Shown one piece after another: positions 1 to 9,332 of a DNA stretch of 64,000 nt. Source of the DNA: Clostridium ihumii AP5 (lineage in GTDB: Bacteria; Bacillota; Clostridia; Clostridiales; Clostridiaceae); assembly GCF_000612845.1 (NCBI RefSeq), contig NZ_CCAT010000045.1, positions 211,831-275,830 of the forward strand. The letters run 5' to 3'. The notes below the pieces were generated by a model. It saw only the letters and a program-made list of their open reading frames with translations. It did not search any database and had not been told where the DNA came from. How positions within the stretch are numbered: position 1 is the stretch's first letter; every line of letters begins with the position of its first letter. Position numbers and translations under genes: made by a program.

Positions 1-84
1 TATATAAGTTATTTTTTTCTATTATAATTTATGTACTTTTATGATAAATTAATATTATTTGAAATTATTTTTAGGAGGTTTATA

Positions 85-1131
85 ATGTACTTTTTATTAG
101 TATTAACAATATTTACATTCATAGTTTTCTTTGCTTCATATATGATAGACTCTCGAAAACTTATAAATGGATTTTTGTTTAATGTTTTTTTATTTACTGC
201 TATGTTATCAACTGTATACATTGCATTTACCACTGGAAATCCATTTCTTATTGGTATAACTCTTATTTTTATACTATTAGCTTTATTTATTTTTGCATTT
301 GGAATTTACGCTCTTATTGTTGGATTGTTTATAAATGCTAAAATTCTTATAAGTCGTGAAGGTAAAAGACTTTCTAATTTATTAACCTTCTTTATAGCTA
401 TGGGACTAGTTTTATATCTAATTTTAACTTTTGTATTATCAAAGAATGTATTTTCACCTGAAGTAAATATTTTCTTTAGTAGTTTTACTTTTATAGCAAT
501 TTACTATTTCCTAGATGTATTTAATTTCTTAATGATATCTTTTATTTATCAATTTAATAAACCGAAGTTAAATCAAGATTTTATAATTGTTTTAGGTAGT
601 GGACTAATAGGTGATAGAGTCCCACCACTTCTTGCCAGTCGTATTGACAAAGCTATAGCCTTTTATAACAAGCAAAGTAAAATTACAACTCCACCTAAGA
701 TTGTATTCTCTGGTGGACAAGGAAGTGACGAGAAAATTTCAGAAGCTTTAGCTATGCAAAAATATGCTATTGATAAAGGAATTCCTTTCGAAAATACATT
801 GATAGAAGATAAATCAACTACCACTTTTGAAAATATGAAGTTTTCAAAGCAAATAATGGATAATAGTACAGGTAAAAAATATAATAGTATTTTTGTTACA
901 AATAATTTTCATTTATTTAGAGCTGCTTTATATGCAAAAATGGCTGGGTTAAAAAGTAATGGAATTGGATCTAAAACAGCACTTTATTTTTTGCCTAATG
1001 CTTTAATTAGAGAATATATAGCTATTATGGTAATGCATAAGAAAAGACATATTATTGTAGTCTCTTCAATTTTTATTTTAAGTTTAATTTCAGCCTTAGT
1101 TCAACATTTCTTTGTTGCACCTTATTTATAA
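85..1131 (+). CDS. YdcF/SanA-like (DUF218) multi-pass membrane protein
   Basis: The first ~160 residues form about six hydrophobic membrane segments; from about residue 165 a DUF218 (YdcF/ElyC/SanA) domain begins with DFIIVLGSGL and continues through VFSGGQGSDEKISEA, a conserved acidic/Thr-rich stretch (IEDKSTTTFENM) and VTNNFHLFRA. A final hydrophobic segment lies near the C terminus. The family is linked to cell-envelope metabolism in other bacteria, but the reaction is not established. I start it at the ATG at 85 because AGGAGG sits seven bases upstream; an in-frame ATG at 31 lacks a ribosome site. A TATAAT at 23-28 may be its -10. Family is clear; function unknown. Confidence 0.85.
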   Translation: MYFLLVLTIFTFIVFFASYMIDSRKLINGFLFNVFLFTAMLSTVYIAFTTGNPFLIGITLIFILLALFIFAFGIYALIVGLFINAKILISREGKRLSNLLTFFIAMGLVLYLILTFVLSKNVFSPEVNIFFSSFTFIAIYYFLDVFNFLMISFIYQFNKPKLNQDFIIVLGSGLIGDRVPPLLASRIDKAIAFYNKQSKITTPPKIVFSGGQGSDEKISEALAMQKYAIDKGIPFENTLIEDKSTTTFENMKFSKQIMDNSTGKKYNSIFVTNNFHLFRAALYAKMAGLKSNGIGSKTALYFLPNALIREYIAIMVMHKKRHIIVVSSIFILSLISALVQHFFVAPYL

Positions 1132-1178
1132 AATGAATTTAATAAGTTTTATAAAACTTATATTGTTGGAGGTTTTTT

Positions 1179-1634
1179 ATGATTAAAAATATCGCTCATG
1201 TTGGCTTAACTGTATCTGATATAAATCGTTCAATCGACTTTTATCAAAATACTTTAGGTTTAAAATTTAAGGGTCAAATGGTTATGGAGGGTGAATCTAC
1301 TGATGCTCTGTTTGGATTAAAAAATTGCTCAGTTAAAGTTGCTTATCTTAATGGTAGCAATCATATTATGACTCCACCCGTTGAGTTAATTCAATTTGCT
1401 TCTACAGATACAACTACTTTTAAAAATTCATTAACACAAACATCAATATCTGAATTATGTTTTTATGTAAAAAATATTGATAAAGTCTATGAGGACTTAA
1501 TATCTAGAGGTGTTGAATTTTTATCAACTCCTCAATACTTTGATTTTACAAATCAAGGTTTTGGAAAAAGTAAAGCAGTTTATTTTAAAGATCCAGATGG
1601 CATAATTCTTGAACTTATGGAGTGTGTAGATTAA
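1179..1634 (+). CDS. VOC (glyoxalase/bleomycin-resistance fold) family protein
   Basis: A 151-residue protein with two beta-alpha-beta-beta-beta halves typical of the vicinal oxygen chelate superfamily. It opens with HVGLTVSDINRSIDFYQNTLG and ends with YFKDPDGIILELME, the two motifs that carry metal ligands (His8 and the late Glu) in glyoxalase I-like enzymes. It may be a lactoylglutathione lyase-like enzyme, a dioxygenase or a resistance protein; the sequence does not decide. GGAGGT lies just upstream of the ATG. It follows the YdcF-like gene by 47 bp on the same strand and may be cotranscribed with it. A strong hairpin terminates it. Confidence 0.8.
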   Translation: MIKNIAHVGLTVSDINRSIDFYQNTLGLKFKGQMVMEGESTDALFGLKNCSVKVAYLNGSNHIMTPPVELIQFASTDTTTFKNSLTQTSISELCFYVKNIDKVYEDLISRGVEFLSTPQYFDFTNQGFGKSKAVYFKDPDGIILELMECVD

Positions 1635-1639
1635 AAAAC

Positions 1640-1686
1640 ATAGGGATTAATTTCATTATTTAAATGAATTATCCCTATATTTTTTT
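1640..1686. terminator. Bidirectional intrinsic terminator
   Basis: ATAGGGAT (1640-1647) pairs with ATCCCTAT (1671-1678), with further pairing inside, followed by a T run on the plus strand and preceded by an A run that serves the minus strand. It separates the convergent VOC and fucosidase genes. Confidence 0.85.
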
Positions 1687-2971
1687 AAATAAGTTTAAGT
1701 TTTATAACTGTATCTATTTCATCTGGTAACTTTGAAGTTTTAAGATTTAAAAAAGCATCTTTAACAAACTCTTCTGCCATCCAAGGAAAATCAATCTCTA
1801 TTTCGCTTCCATCTTTTAACAATGTTGCAAATTCAACTTTATTTCTCAAGTTATTTAAATTTACATAACCAATTCCTCTATCATATATATGACAATAAAG
1901 ATTTTTCTCATTTTGAGTATAACGTCCCCATTCAGGTTTTGCATACATACTAGCCTTGCACTTATATATGCTTTCACCATTATACTTCATCCAATTACCT
2001 ACTTCTTCTAATATATCTGAAGATTCTTTAGGAATTTCTCCATTTGCATCTGGTCCAACATTTAAAATTAAATTTCCATTTTTACTCACACATTCTACTA
2101 ATGCCCTAACTATTTGTTTAGTACTTTTAAAATCTTTATCAAATGCTGAATAACCCCAATTGTTATTTAAAGTTATACAAGCCTCCCAAGGAACTTTATT
2201 TCCATTTTCATCAACAACTCCTTTTGGGGGAATTATTTGTTCTGGTGAATCAAAGTCTCCAGTATACGGTGATAAATTTGCTTTTTTTATATTTTTCTTA
2301 TCATCTAATCTATTGTCTACTATAATATGTGGTTGGAGATCTCTAACCATTTTCATAAGCTTTGTAGCTTGCCATCTTTCACCAGTCATATCATCATATG
2401 AAAAATCAAACCACATAATATCTATCTTCCCATAGTTTGTAAGCAATTCTCTGACTTGGTTATGAAAATACTTTACATAATTCTCAATTTTATGTGTCTT
2501 ATTTTTAAATTCTTCATTATTTCTCATTGGATGATGTCTGTCACCATAAGCTGGATAATCTTCATGATGCCAATCTAATAATGAATAGTAAAGTCCAACT
2601 TTAATACCTTCCTCTCTAAAAGCCTCTACATATTCTTTAATTAAATCTCTTTTACATTTAGTATTGGTAGACTTATATGTTGTATACTTTGAATCAAATA
2701 GACAAAATCCATCATGATGTTTTGCTGTCATAACTGCATACTTCATTCCAGCTCTTTTAGCTAGCTTTGCATATTCCTTTGGATTATAATTTTTAGGATT
2801 GAATTCATTAAAGTACTTTTGATACTCTTCATTTGTTATATTCTTTTGTGACCTTATCCATTCTCCTAAAGCTGGTATTGCATACAATCCCCAATGTATA
2901 AACATACCAAACCTTGCTTCTTGAAACCACAATGTTCTCTCTTCTCTCTCTAGATAAATATTATTTTCCAT
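1685..2971 (-). CDS. Alpha-L-fucosidase, GH29, cytoplasmic
   Basis: A 428-residue protein with the GH29 catalytic barrel: WFQEARFGMFIHWG near the start, the KHHDGF motif, LYYSLLDWHH, and IDIMWFDFS, whose Asp matches the family nucleophile. It would release terminal L-fucose from glycans. There is no signal peptide, so it should act on imported fucosylated oligosaccharides inside the cell. I prefer the ATG at 2971, preceded by GGGGG, over an earlier in-frame ATG at 2992 that begins seven codons upstream. It is a single-gene unit; no sugar transporter or fucose pathway gene is adjacent. The acid/base residue cannot be assigned by eye. Confidence 0.9.
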   Translation of the reverse strand: MENNIYLEREERTLWFQEARFGMFIHWGLYAIPALGEWIRSQKNITNEEYQKYFNEFNPKNYNPKEYAKLAKRAGMKYAVMTAKHHDGFCLFDSKYTTYKSTNTKCKRDLIKEYVEAFREEGIKVGLYYSLLDWHHEDYPAYGDRHHPMRNNEEFKNKTHKIENYVKYFHNQVRELLTNYGKIDIMWFDFSYDDMTGERWQATKLMKMVRDLQPHIIVDNRLDDKKNIKKANLSPYTGDFDSPEQIIPPKGVVDENGNKVPWEACITLNNNWGYSAFDKDFKSTKQIVRALVECVSKNGNLILNVGPDANGEIPKESSDILEEVGNWMKYNGESIYKCKASMYAKPEWGRYTQNEKNLYCHIYDRGIGYVNLNNLRNKVEFATLLKDGSEIEIDFPWMAEEFVKDAFLNLKTSKLPDEIDTVIKLKLI

Positions 2972-3124
2972 CCTACTTCCCCCATTCCCCATAATTACAG
3001 ACTCTCTTATTAAATTTTATCAATAAATACTATTCATTACATCAGAAATATATTAAATTAAATAATTGTTAATTTATATAAAGATTTATTATAATTTCAA
3101 ATAAAAAAACAACAATATAAATAA

Positions 3125-3150
3125 AGTAGGGCATAATATTACACCCTACT
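3125..3150 (-). terminator. Intrinsic terminator after the holin-like gene
   Basis: AGTAGGG (3125-3131) pairs with CCCTACT (3144-3150); on the minus strand the stem is followed by TTTATTTATAT. It lies directly downstream of the holin-like gene. Confidence 0.75.
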
Positions 3151-3160
3151 AGATTTCTAT

Positions 3161-3493
3161 CTATATTTTATTATCATTATTTTCACTTTTATTACTGTTT
3201 TCATTTCCACATTCACTACAAACCATTTTACCGTTAACTAACACATGCTTAGTAAGTTTATTGCAATGATCACATTGTATCATATCATCACCATATCCTT
3301 TAGTATTAGTATCAGGATTTGATAATATACCTAATAAAACTAAAATAGTACATATTGCAGTTACAACTCCTGTAACTGCTTGTTTGTCCACATTTACATT
3401 TAAAAGTACTAATATAGTAATAATTTGTGATACTATACTCATTATAACGGATGGATTTTTTAACCTTTGTAATATAATCTTTATTTGTTCCAT
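3161..3493 (-). CDS. phiLC3-type holin-like membrane protein with C-terminal zinc ribbon
   Basis: A 110-residue protein. Residues 1-58 have two membrane segments (about 16-32 and 41-57) followed by NPDTNTKGYGDD, which resembles the DPTTKG motif of phage holin family 1 (phiLC3). A four-cysteine zinc ribbon follows (C74, C77, C92, C95), then a polar Asn/Lys tail. Typical holins of this family are shorter and end in a charged tail, so the ribbon is an addition. No endolysin or other phage gene is near, and the gene has its own terminator. The start is the ATG at 3493 with AGGAG eight bases upstream; a GTG at 3502 abuts the ribosome site. Function is inferred from family resemblance only. Confidence 0.7.
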   Translation of the reverse strand: MEQIKIILQRLKNPSVIMSIVSQIITILVLLNVNVDKQAVTGVVTAICTILVLLGILSNPDTNTKGYGDDMIQCDHCNKLTKHVLVNGKMVCSECGNENSNKSENNDNKI

Positions 3494-3610
3494 TATTATC
3501 ACTCCTGTAATTAACTATAACTAAAATCTAATTGCTATAGCATATTATTAATATATTCTTCATCAATTCAATTCGATACTGTTAATTACAAAAGTTATTT
3601 TTTAATGTGT

Positions 3611-4156
3611 TTATGCTTTTAAAATCCAATTACTCCTGAATAATCCATAATTATATAAATCATATCTTTTTCCATCTCTATATATAAATTCTCTATTTAC
3701 TCCTTCTCTTTCAAATCCTATTTTTTCATACAACTTAATTGCTGAAAAATTATATTCTAACACAGTTAACCATATTTTATAAAAATTAAATTCTCTAAAT
3801 CCAAATTCAATGGCTAACTGCATAGCCTCTTCGCCAATGCCCATTCCTCTATACTTTTCATTTCCTATACCTATGTATATAAGTGCTGTACCATTATTCC
3901 AAAGAATATTTTCAAATCCTGTAACTCCTATAAATTCACCACTTTCAATATCCCTTATAGCAAAAATATACTGTTCATTGGAATTTGTAACTTCATAAAC
4001 TATTTTTTCTACTTCTTCTGTTGTTTTAGGAACTGCACTTATAACATCATAATGTCTCATAAAATTAGTATCATTATACCATTCTGTAAATTTAGGTATA
4101 TCTTTCTTTTCTATAGCCGTAAGTTTTATTCTTTTTCCTTGTAATAAATTTTTCAT
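3611..4156 (-). CDS. RimJ/RimL-type GNAT acetyltransferase
   Basis: A complete 181-residue GNAT protein. It starts with the substrate-side motif GKRIKLTAIEKKDIPKFTEWYND, has the acetyl-CoA loop motif NEKYRGMGIGEEAMQLAIEFGF, and ends with NFSAIKLYEKIGFEREGVNREF and YNYGLFRSNW, typical of the RimJ/RimL and spermidine acetyltransferase branch. The acceptor could be a protein N terminus, an amine or a small molecule. AAAGG precedes the ATG. It lies 23 bp (measured from its ATG) below the DUF2156 gene and is probably in the same operon. Confidence 0.85.
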   Translation of the reverse strand: MKNLLQGKRIKLTAIEKKDIPKFTEWYNDTNFMRHYDVISAVPKTTEEVEKIVYEVTNSNEQYIFAIRDIESGEFIGVTGFENILWNNGTALIYIGIGNEKYRGMGIGEEAMQLAIEFGFREFNFYKIWLTVLEYNFSAIKLYEKIGFEREGVNREFIYRDGKRYDLYNYGLFRSNWILKA

Positions 4157-4179
4157 AAAATCAACCTTTCATATTAAAA

Positions 4180-5076
4180 TTACCAATTTAAAATAAACTT
4201 CTTTTCAAGTTTTACTGGATAATATGCCATTTTAGCTTTTCTCATCCCTTCGATACCTAAGTCTTGTTCTCTATTAATTATCTTAACATCACTAAAATAA
4301 TCCATAATGAAAGTTCTATTTATAAAACTATAGATCCCTCTATAGTCTATATCACCTTTTTCTATATGTATAATAGCTAAATTATTATTTAATTTTTCAC
4401 CCACAGTAACTCCAACCACTTTATTATCTACATAAGTAGCAATTCCCTTTAAATTTAGAAATTCAATATTTCTTAAAATATTTTTTATCCCTAAATTTTC
4501 ATAATAGAGTATTTCATCTTTATGTTCATTTTTATTAAACCACTCATTAGCTACTTCAATTACATCTTCAATTATTTCTTTACTATTTATTTCTTTAACT
4601 TCATACTCATATTTCTTTACAAAAGCATTATAATGATTTTTCTTTTTATGAAGTTTCTTTCCTGAAAGACTTATAAGTTTCTCTGATTCATATAAATAAT
4701 CAAAGTTATCTCTATCCTCTTCAATTTGAACTTTTTCATGATTTGTAAGGATTACTTTTGTTTTTTCTACAAACTCTTCATCTAAATCCTTAAATATATA
4801 TTTCATATTGTTATTTTCTTTATAATTCTTTAATTCCTCTAATATAACTTCTAAGTCTTCATCTTTATAACCTAATGGCTGCATAAAATGATAGTTACCT
4901 TCAAAGTCTTTTTTCTTAATTATCAATGCATCCATATAAATTGTATATTGAACATCACATGCATCTTTCCATATATATAATGTAGTAAATGAATACTCAC
5001 AACTTAAAAAATTGTACGGATATATATAATTTTCAAATAAACTCTTGTCTTCTAATTCAAGTTTTTTAAAATTCAT
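4180..5076 (-). CDS. DUF2156 protein (LPG-synthase C-terminal-like, double GNAT fold)
   Basis: A 298-residue protein matching the DUF2156 family: an early segment SLFENYIYPYNFLSCEYSFT, a central KKNHYNAFVKKYEYEV, and IHIEKGDIDYRGIYSFINRTF near the end. The family is related to the catalytic C-terminal part of phosphatidylglycerol lysyltransferase (MprF), but there is no membrane flippase domain, so this is a soluble protein. In other bacteria members are uncharacterised or implicated in aminoacyl transfer. I choose the ATG at 5076, eight bases after GGAAAGG, over one at 5109. It appears to be first in an operon with the GNAT gene downstream. Confidence 0.8.
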   Translation of the reverse strand: MNFKKLELEDKSLFENYIYPYNFLSCEYSFTTLYIWKDACDVQYTIYMDALIIKKKDFEGNYHFMQPLGYKDEDLEVILEELKNYKENNNMKYIFKDLDEEFVEKTKVILTNHEKVQIEEDRDNFDYLYESEKLISLSGKKLHKKKNHYNAFVKKYEYEVKEINSKEIIEDVIEVANEWFNKNEHKDEILYYENLGIKNILRNIEFLNLKGIATYVDNKVVGVTVGEKLNNNLAIIHIEKGDIDYRGIYSFINRTFIMDYFSDVKIINREQDLGIEGMRKAKMAYYPVKLEKKFILNW

Positions 5077-5395
5077 CTCATCAACCTTTCCCATATTAAG
5101 CAAAAACATTTGTAAATAATTTTCATATCTTGGTTAATAATTCAAATTAATTAATATTTAACCTTTATTAATAATCTTTATTAATTATTTTAACACATAT
5201 TTTATATTTTTGTTTATAAGATTGAAAATTATTTATTTTTACTTTTTTTCTACTACTTATTACATAGAAATCAAATTTCTAAAACCAATACTGTGCAATA
5301 TAATAAAACTAGATTTATTTAACCTTATACAGTTAAATAAATCTAGTAATATACATGTTTCTTTATGCCAATATTTTATTTTTTAATTTGATATA
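5077..5395. other. Intergenic region with one terminator
   Basis: This AT-rich gap holds the promoter region of the DUF2156 gene (not resolvable by eye) and the terminator of the TudS-related gene. I see no coding potential. Confidence 0.6.
5309..5346 (-). terminator. Terminator of the TudS-related gene
   Basis: A perfect 15-bp stem (5309-5323 with 5332-5346) followed on the minus strand by TTTTATTATA. Confidence 0.8.
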
Positions 5396-6004
5396 TTATT
5401 TTTTTTCTAAGAATTTTTCTAAATGCCTATATTCTTTAGGCACATTAAATAAATCATATAATTGATTGAAAAATCTTATACTTTTTTCTGAGTCAATACT
5501 TTCTTTTACCGGTGCCTCTAAATAAGGAATATTTATTCCTTTTTCCTTTAACATTTCATCTAAAACACTAGTCATAACACCATAAACACCATCACCTTCT
5601 TTAGCATCTGGATCAGGATTCATAGATTCTGTTTTATATTTATTTGTTTTATGTTTTCCCCAATATATACTGCAAGTTGGACTTGATTGTACACCTATGT
5701 AACATAATGGTGTATTATCATTATTTTTTAATTCACATATCATATCCACATAAGACTCTAATTCTTTTCTGCAATGCTTTCTAAAAAATATATTATCATA
5801 TTGCTGTCTCCCTTGAGGGTTTCTTAAATATCCCATAGCCGTAAACTCAGGGCATGGCAATTGAATAATACTAATATTTTTATCCAAGAAATAATCAACT
5901 ATTTTTTTGCATAATCCAAAGCTTTTTCCTAATAAATGTACTCTAGTTCCAGGGTTCAATAAACAATGTGATATTATAACAAAATAGCGCGGTTTTTTAG
6001 ACAT
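5396..6004 (-). CDS. TudS-related putative desulfidase (CD3072-like)
   Basis: A 202-residue soluble protein. It carries three cysteine motifs in the order seen in the 2-thiouracil desulfurase TudS (DUF523): SHCLLN near residue 13, LPCPEF near residue 50 and SPTC near residue 109. In TudS three cysteines hold a [4Fe-4S] cluster that removes sulfur from thiouracil. The sequence otherwise diverges from TudS and resembles the separate CD3072-type group described as TudS-related putative desulfidases. Substrate is unknown. AAGGAAGGA precedes the ATG. It has its own terminator, and a hairpin separates it from the upstream membrane-protein gene. Confidence 0.7.
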   Translation of the reverse strand: MSKKPRYFVIISHCLLNPGTRVHLLGKSFGLCKKIVDYFLDKNISIIQLPCPEFTAMGYLRNPQGRQQYDNIFFRKHCRKELESYVDMICELKNNDNTPLCYIGVQSSPTCSIYWGKHKTNKYKTESMNPDPDAKEGDGVYGVMTSVLDEMLKEKGINIPYLEAPVKESIDSEKSIRFFNQLYDLFNVPKEYRHLEKFLEKK

Positions 6005-6094
6005 ATAATAAATCCTTCCTTAAATATTTTATTATATAATTATTTTTTTCTAATATTATTAAAATATCCTAGAAGTATTTTCTATATAAAATAT

Positions 6095-6128
6095 AAATGC
6101 TGTTAATAACCTTTTATTAACAGCATTT
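6095..6128 (-). terminator. Hairpin after the small membrane protein gene
   Basis: A 15-bp perfect stem (6095-6109 with 6114-6128) with a short loop; the minus-strand tail is only moderately T-rich. Confidence 0.6.
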
Positions 6129-6145
6129 ATAAATAATATTATTAT

Positions 6146-6436
6146 TTAACTTTGAGACTTCTCTAGAATCAAACTAACAGTTATTCCACATATAATTAAT
6201 ATTGACATAACTAACTCCATATAATTTTCTAAAAATAAATTAGCAATTGCTCCAAGTATAATTATTGTTCCCATTACTAAATTTGTTGTATTCTTTATCT
6301 TAACAGTTGAACTAATTTTTTCTAGTCCTTTATAAATTACTAGGCCACCAATAATGGCCATACCTAAACAATTTATAAAGCTACCATATTGGAATTTTGT
6401 AATAAATATAGCACTAATAAGTACCATAAAAAACAT
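6146..6436 (-). CDS. Small three-helix membrane protein of unknown function
   Basis: A 96-residue hydrophobic protein with three predicted membrane helices: roughly residues 2-14 running into 22-38, then 52-70 and 72-90. A short basic linker (KGLEKISSTVKIKN) lies between helices. No family was recognised. The ribosome site is weak (GGT nine bases upstream of the first ATG; a second ATG lies three codons in). It stands alone between two terminators. Confidence 0.6.
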   Translation of the reverse strand: MFFMVLISAIFITKFQYGSFINCLGMAIIGGLVIYKGLEKISSTVKIKNTTNLVMGTIIILGAIANLFLENYMELVMSILIICGITVSLILEKSQS

Positions 6437-6662
6437 TTATATTTTACCTATAATATACTGATTTAATTTAGTATATCCCTTCTTTTTATTTTATCCTATC
6501 TATAACTTTTACTTAAATACTATTTTTAAATTTTCATGAATTCAACTCTCCTATTTATTATAATATATTTGCATAAATTTATCCAATAAATTCCTTTATT
6601 TTGATATATCATTTAAAAATCTTGTGCTAACACATATTGTTCTTTAAATTTATATAAAATAA

Positions 6663-6700
6663 AAAACTATCTAAAATAAAATTTTTCTTTAGATAGTTTT
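6663..6700 (-). terminator. Terminator of the importer operon
   Basis: AAAACTATCTAAA pairs with TTTAGATAGTTTT around an A/T loop, followed on the minus strand by TTATTTTAT. It lies 13 bp below the ABC ATPase stop codon. Confidence 0.8.
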
Positions 6701-6712
6701 AATTTATTATAT

Positions 6713-7669
6713 TTATTCTTCAAATGAGCCACATTTAGAAAACTCTAGATATATTTCTTCATTTACTTCATAAAATTCATTTTGAACATTTGTTTCTTTT
6801 ACATTTATAATTCCCTGTTCTGTTTGAACTATATAAGTTAAATATGACCCCATAAATATTCTAGAAATTATTTTACCTTTTAAATTTCCTGAACTTTTAT
6901 TAATCTTTATATGTTCTGGTCTTACAAATATACTTTTACCATTTCCATCTTTTATAATGTTAGAATTTCCTATAAAATCAAGTACAAAACTATTGACTGG
7001 TCTATTATATATCTCTTCTGGTGTTCCTATTTGCTCAAGCTTTCCACCATTCATAACAGCTATCTTATCCGAAATACTTAATGCTTCCTCTTGATCATGA
7101 GTTACAAAAATCATAGTTATATTAAATTGTTTTTGCAATGCTTTAATTTCTTCTCTCATTTTCACTCTTAGCTTTGCATCAAGATTGCTTAATGGCTCAT
7201 CAAGTAATAATACCTTAGGTTTTACTATAAGTGATCTTATTAGTGCAACTCTTTGCTGTTGTCCACCACTTAGTTGTCCTATTTTTTTATTTTTATGTTC
7301 TAATAAGTCAACAATATCTAAATATTTCTCTCCTTCTTTTATAGCTTCTCTTTTTTTATATCCTTTAAATTTCAATCCGTATATAACATTTTCTAAAACT
7401 GTCATATGAGGAAAAAGTGCATAAGATTGAAAAACAGTAGATACTGGTCTATGCTCTGGCTCTAAAGATGTCATTTCTTCACTATCTATTTGTATGCTTC
7501 CACAATCCTCTTTTAAAAATCCACCAATAAGTTTAAGTGCAGTTGTTTTTCCACAACCTGATGGACCAAGTAAACATAATAATTCTCCCTTTTTTATGTC
7601 TAGCGTTAAATTATCTAAAACCTTTTTATCCCCAAAGCTTTTACTCAATTTACTCAATTTAAGATACAT
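6713..7669 (-). CDS. ABC importer ATPase (FbpC/PotA-like)
   Basis: A 318-residue ATPase of the FbpC/PotA/CUT1 importer group. Walker A is GPSGCGKTT, the signature is [15 protein letters not shown] and Walker B is VLLLDEPLSNLD, followed by the switch His in VTHDQEEAL. The C-terminal ~90 residues form the TOBE-like regulatory domain (SIFVRPEHIKI). It overlaps the permease gene by 11 bp, so it is translationally coupled as the last gene of a binding protein-permease-ATPase operon. It would energise uptake of the ligand bound by the lipoprotein. Confidence 0.9.
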   Translation of the reverse strand: MYLKLSKLSKSFGDKKVLDNLTLDIKKGELLCLLGPSGCGKTTALKLIGGFLKEDCGSIQIDSEEMTSLEPEHRPVSTVFQSYALFPHMTVLENVIYGLKFKGYKKREAIKEGEKYLDIVDLLEHKNKKIGQLSGGQQQRVALIRSLIVKPKVLLLDEPLSNLDAKLRVKMREEIKALQKQFNITMIFVTHDQEEALSISDKIAVMNGGKLEQIGTPEEIYNRPVNSFVLDFIGNSNIIKDGNGKSIFVRPEHIKINKSSGNLKGKIISRIFMGSYLTYIVQTEQGIINVKETNVQNEFYEVNEEIYLEFSKCGSFEE

Positions 7670-9332
7670 CTTTGCACCTCTTTTCTCCTAAAATCACTTT
7701 AGATACTACTAAATTAACAAATAACGTTATAATAATTATTATAGTTGCAATAGCAGCACCAACTCCATAATTTCCTGTTTGAATTGCATCGAACATTTCT
7801 AGTGTTGCTACCTTTTGACCTGGATAAACTAAGAAAATTATAGCTCCAACTGTTGTCATTGTTGCAGTAAAATTATTTACAAATCCAACTACAAATGCAG
7901 TTTTCAAGTTTGGAATTATAATATCTTTTATAACATGTATATTACTTGCACCTAAGTCCTTCGCTGCCTCTTCTATTTCTCCATTTATTTGTACTATAGC
8001 AGCACTACTTGCTTTTGTTGTCATTGGCATTTGTTTAAAAATGCAATTTAAAATCACTATTGTAGCAGTACCAGTTAAAGAAATTATTGGTCCATTAAAG
8101 GCCAATATATATCCTATTCCAAAGAATGTTCCTGGAATTATATATGGTAATGTTGAAATAAAATCTAATGTTTTCATTCCTCTTATTTTTCTTCGTTCTG
8201 TAAAATATGCAATTATCATTCCAAGTATACTACCTACCACACCTGTAATTAGTGAGTACACTATACTTCTTATAAAACAACTCATATTATAATTTTTCAG
8301 ATTTTGATAATTTTCTAAAGTGAATATAAAATTACCTTTCCTAAATTTTGAAATGGATGATATAAAAATGCTACCATATTGAAGTAACATTACAGTGATA
8401 TAAAATAAAGTTATACTCACTAAAAATATTTTCATTGCACCCTTTAGGTTAAATTCATTATCATTAGAAATAATCTTATTATTTCCTTCCACTAATAAAT
8501 TAGATTTTTTCATATAATATCTATAAACAAAAAAAGCAATTAATGAAGGTATTAATATTAGAACACTCATAGCAGATGCCATTGCAATATTGGAATTTGC
8601 TATTATATTTAAATAAACTTCTGTGGCTAAAACATCAAATGCTCCACCAATAACCATTGGTGTACCAAAGTCTGATAATGATCTAATAAATGTTAAAAGT
8701 GCACAAACAATAATTCCTGGAATCATTGATGGTAAAAGCACTTTTCTTATAGCATACGATGGTGATGAACCCAAATCTTGTGATGCCATTAAAAGATTTT
8801 TATCAATACCACTTATTATTCCCATAAGTAATAAACTATTTATTGATACATTTGATATAGTTTGCATCATAACTATACCTTTCCATCCATATGGATTTAT
8901 TGCTAAATTTAAAATTCCATGTGTTATAAGCCCACGTCTTCCAAATAAATTTATATATGCCAATGAAGATACAAATGGTGGAGATATCATAGTAATCATT
9001 AATATTACCGTAATTATTTTTCTAATTTTATTATCACTAAATGATGCATAAATAGCTATGCATATAGATATTATTGTAGAACATATCATTGTTAATACCC
9101 CTACAAAAACACTATTATATATAAGCCTACTTTTATTTTGTATTAACTCTTTATATAAATTTAAAGTGAACTTGCCATCTAATAAAAAACTTTCCTTTAT
9201 AACATTTAAAATAGGCCATAATATAAAAATTAATATAAGGACTACAACTATTATAAATAATCCTTTTTCAAAAATTTTATTAAAAAAGGTACCTAAACTA
9301 GATACCTTTTTATTAACACTATTTTGTTTCAC
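7659..9332 (-). CDS. ABC importer permease, two fused permease domains (FbpB/AfuB-like)
   Basis: A 557-residue protein with about twelve membrane helices in two homologous halves. Each half has an EAA loop for the ATPase: SQDLGSSPSYAIRKVLLPSM in the first and EEAAKDLGASNIHVIKDIII in the second. This fused arrangement is typical of FbpB, ThiP, AfuB and the 2-aminoethylphosphonate permeases. The start is a GTG at 9332 with GGAGA five bases upstream, overlapping the binding-protein stop by 14 bp. Ligand cannot be read from the permease. Confidence 0.9.
   Translation of the reverse strand: MKQNSVNKKVSSLGTFFNKIFEKGLFIIVVVLILIFILWPILNVIKESFLLDGKFTLNLYKELIQNKSRLIYNSVFVGVLTMICSTIISICIAIYASFSDNKIRKIITVILMITMISPPFVSSLAYINLFGRRGLITHGILNLAINPYGWKGIVMMQTISNVSINSLLLMGIISGIDKNLLMASQDLGSSPSYAIRKVLLPSMIPGIIVCALLTFIRSLSDFGTPMVIGGAFDVLATEVYLNIIANSNIAMASAMSVLILIPSLIAFFVYRYYMKKSNLLVEGNNKIISNDNEFNLKGAMKIFLVSITLFYITVMLLQYGSIFISSISKFRKGNFIFTLENYQNLKNYNMSCFIRSIVYSLITGVVGSILGMIIAYFTERRKIRGMKTLDFISTLPYIIPGTFFGIGYILAFNGPIISLTGTATIVILNCIFKQMPMTTKASSAAIVQINGEIEEAAKDLGASNIHVIKDIIIPNLKTAFVVGFVNNFTATMTTVGAIIFLVYPGQKVATLEMFDAIQTGNYGVGAAIATIIIIITLFVNLVVSKVILGEKRCKDVS

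Noticed and set aside
31..84. Upstream ATG extending the YdcF-like protein by 18 residues
   Set aside because: No ribosome site before 31, while AGGAGG lies at the right distance before the ATG at 85.
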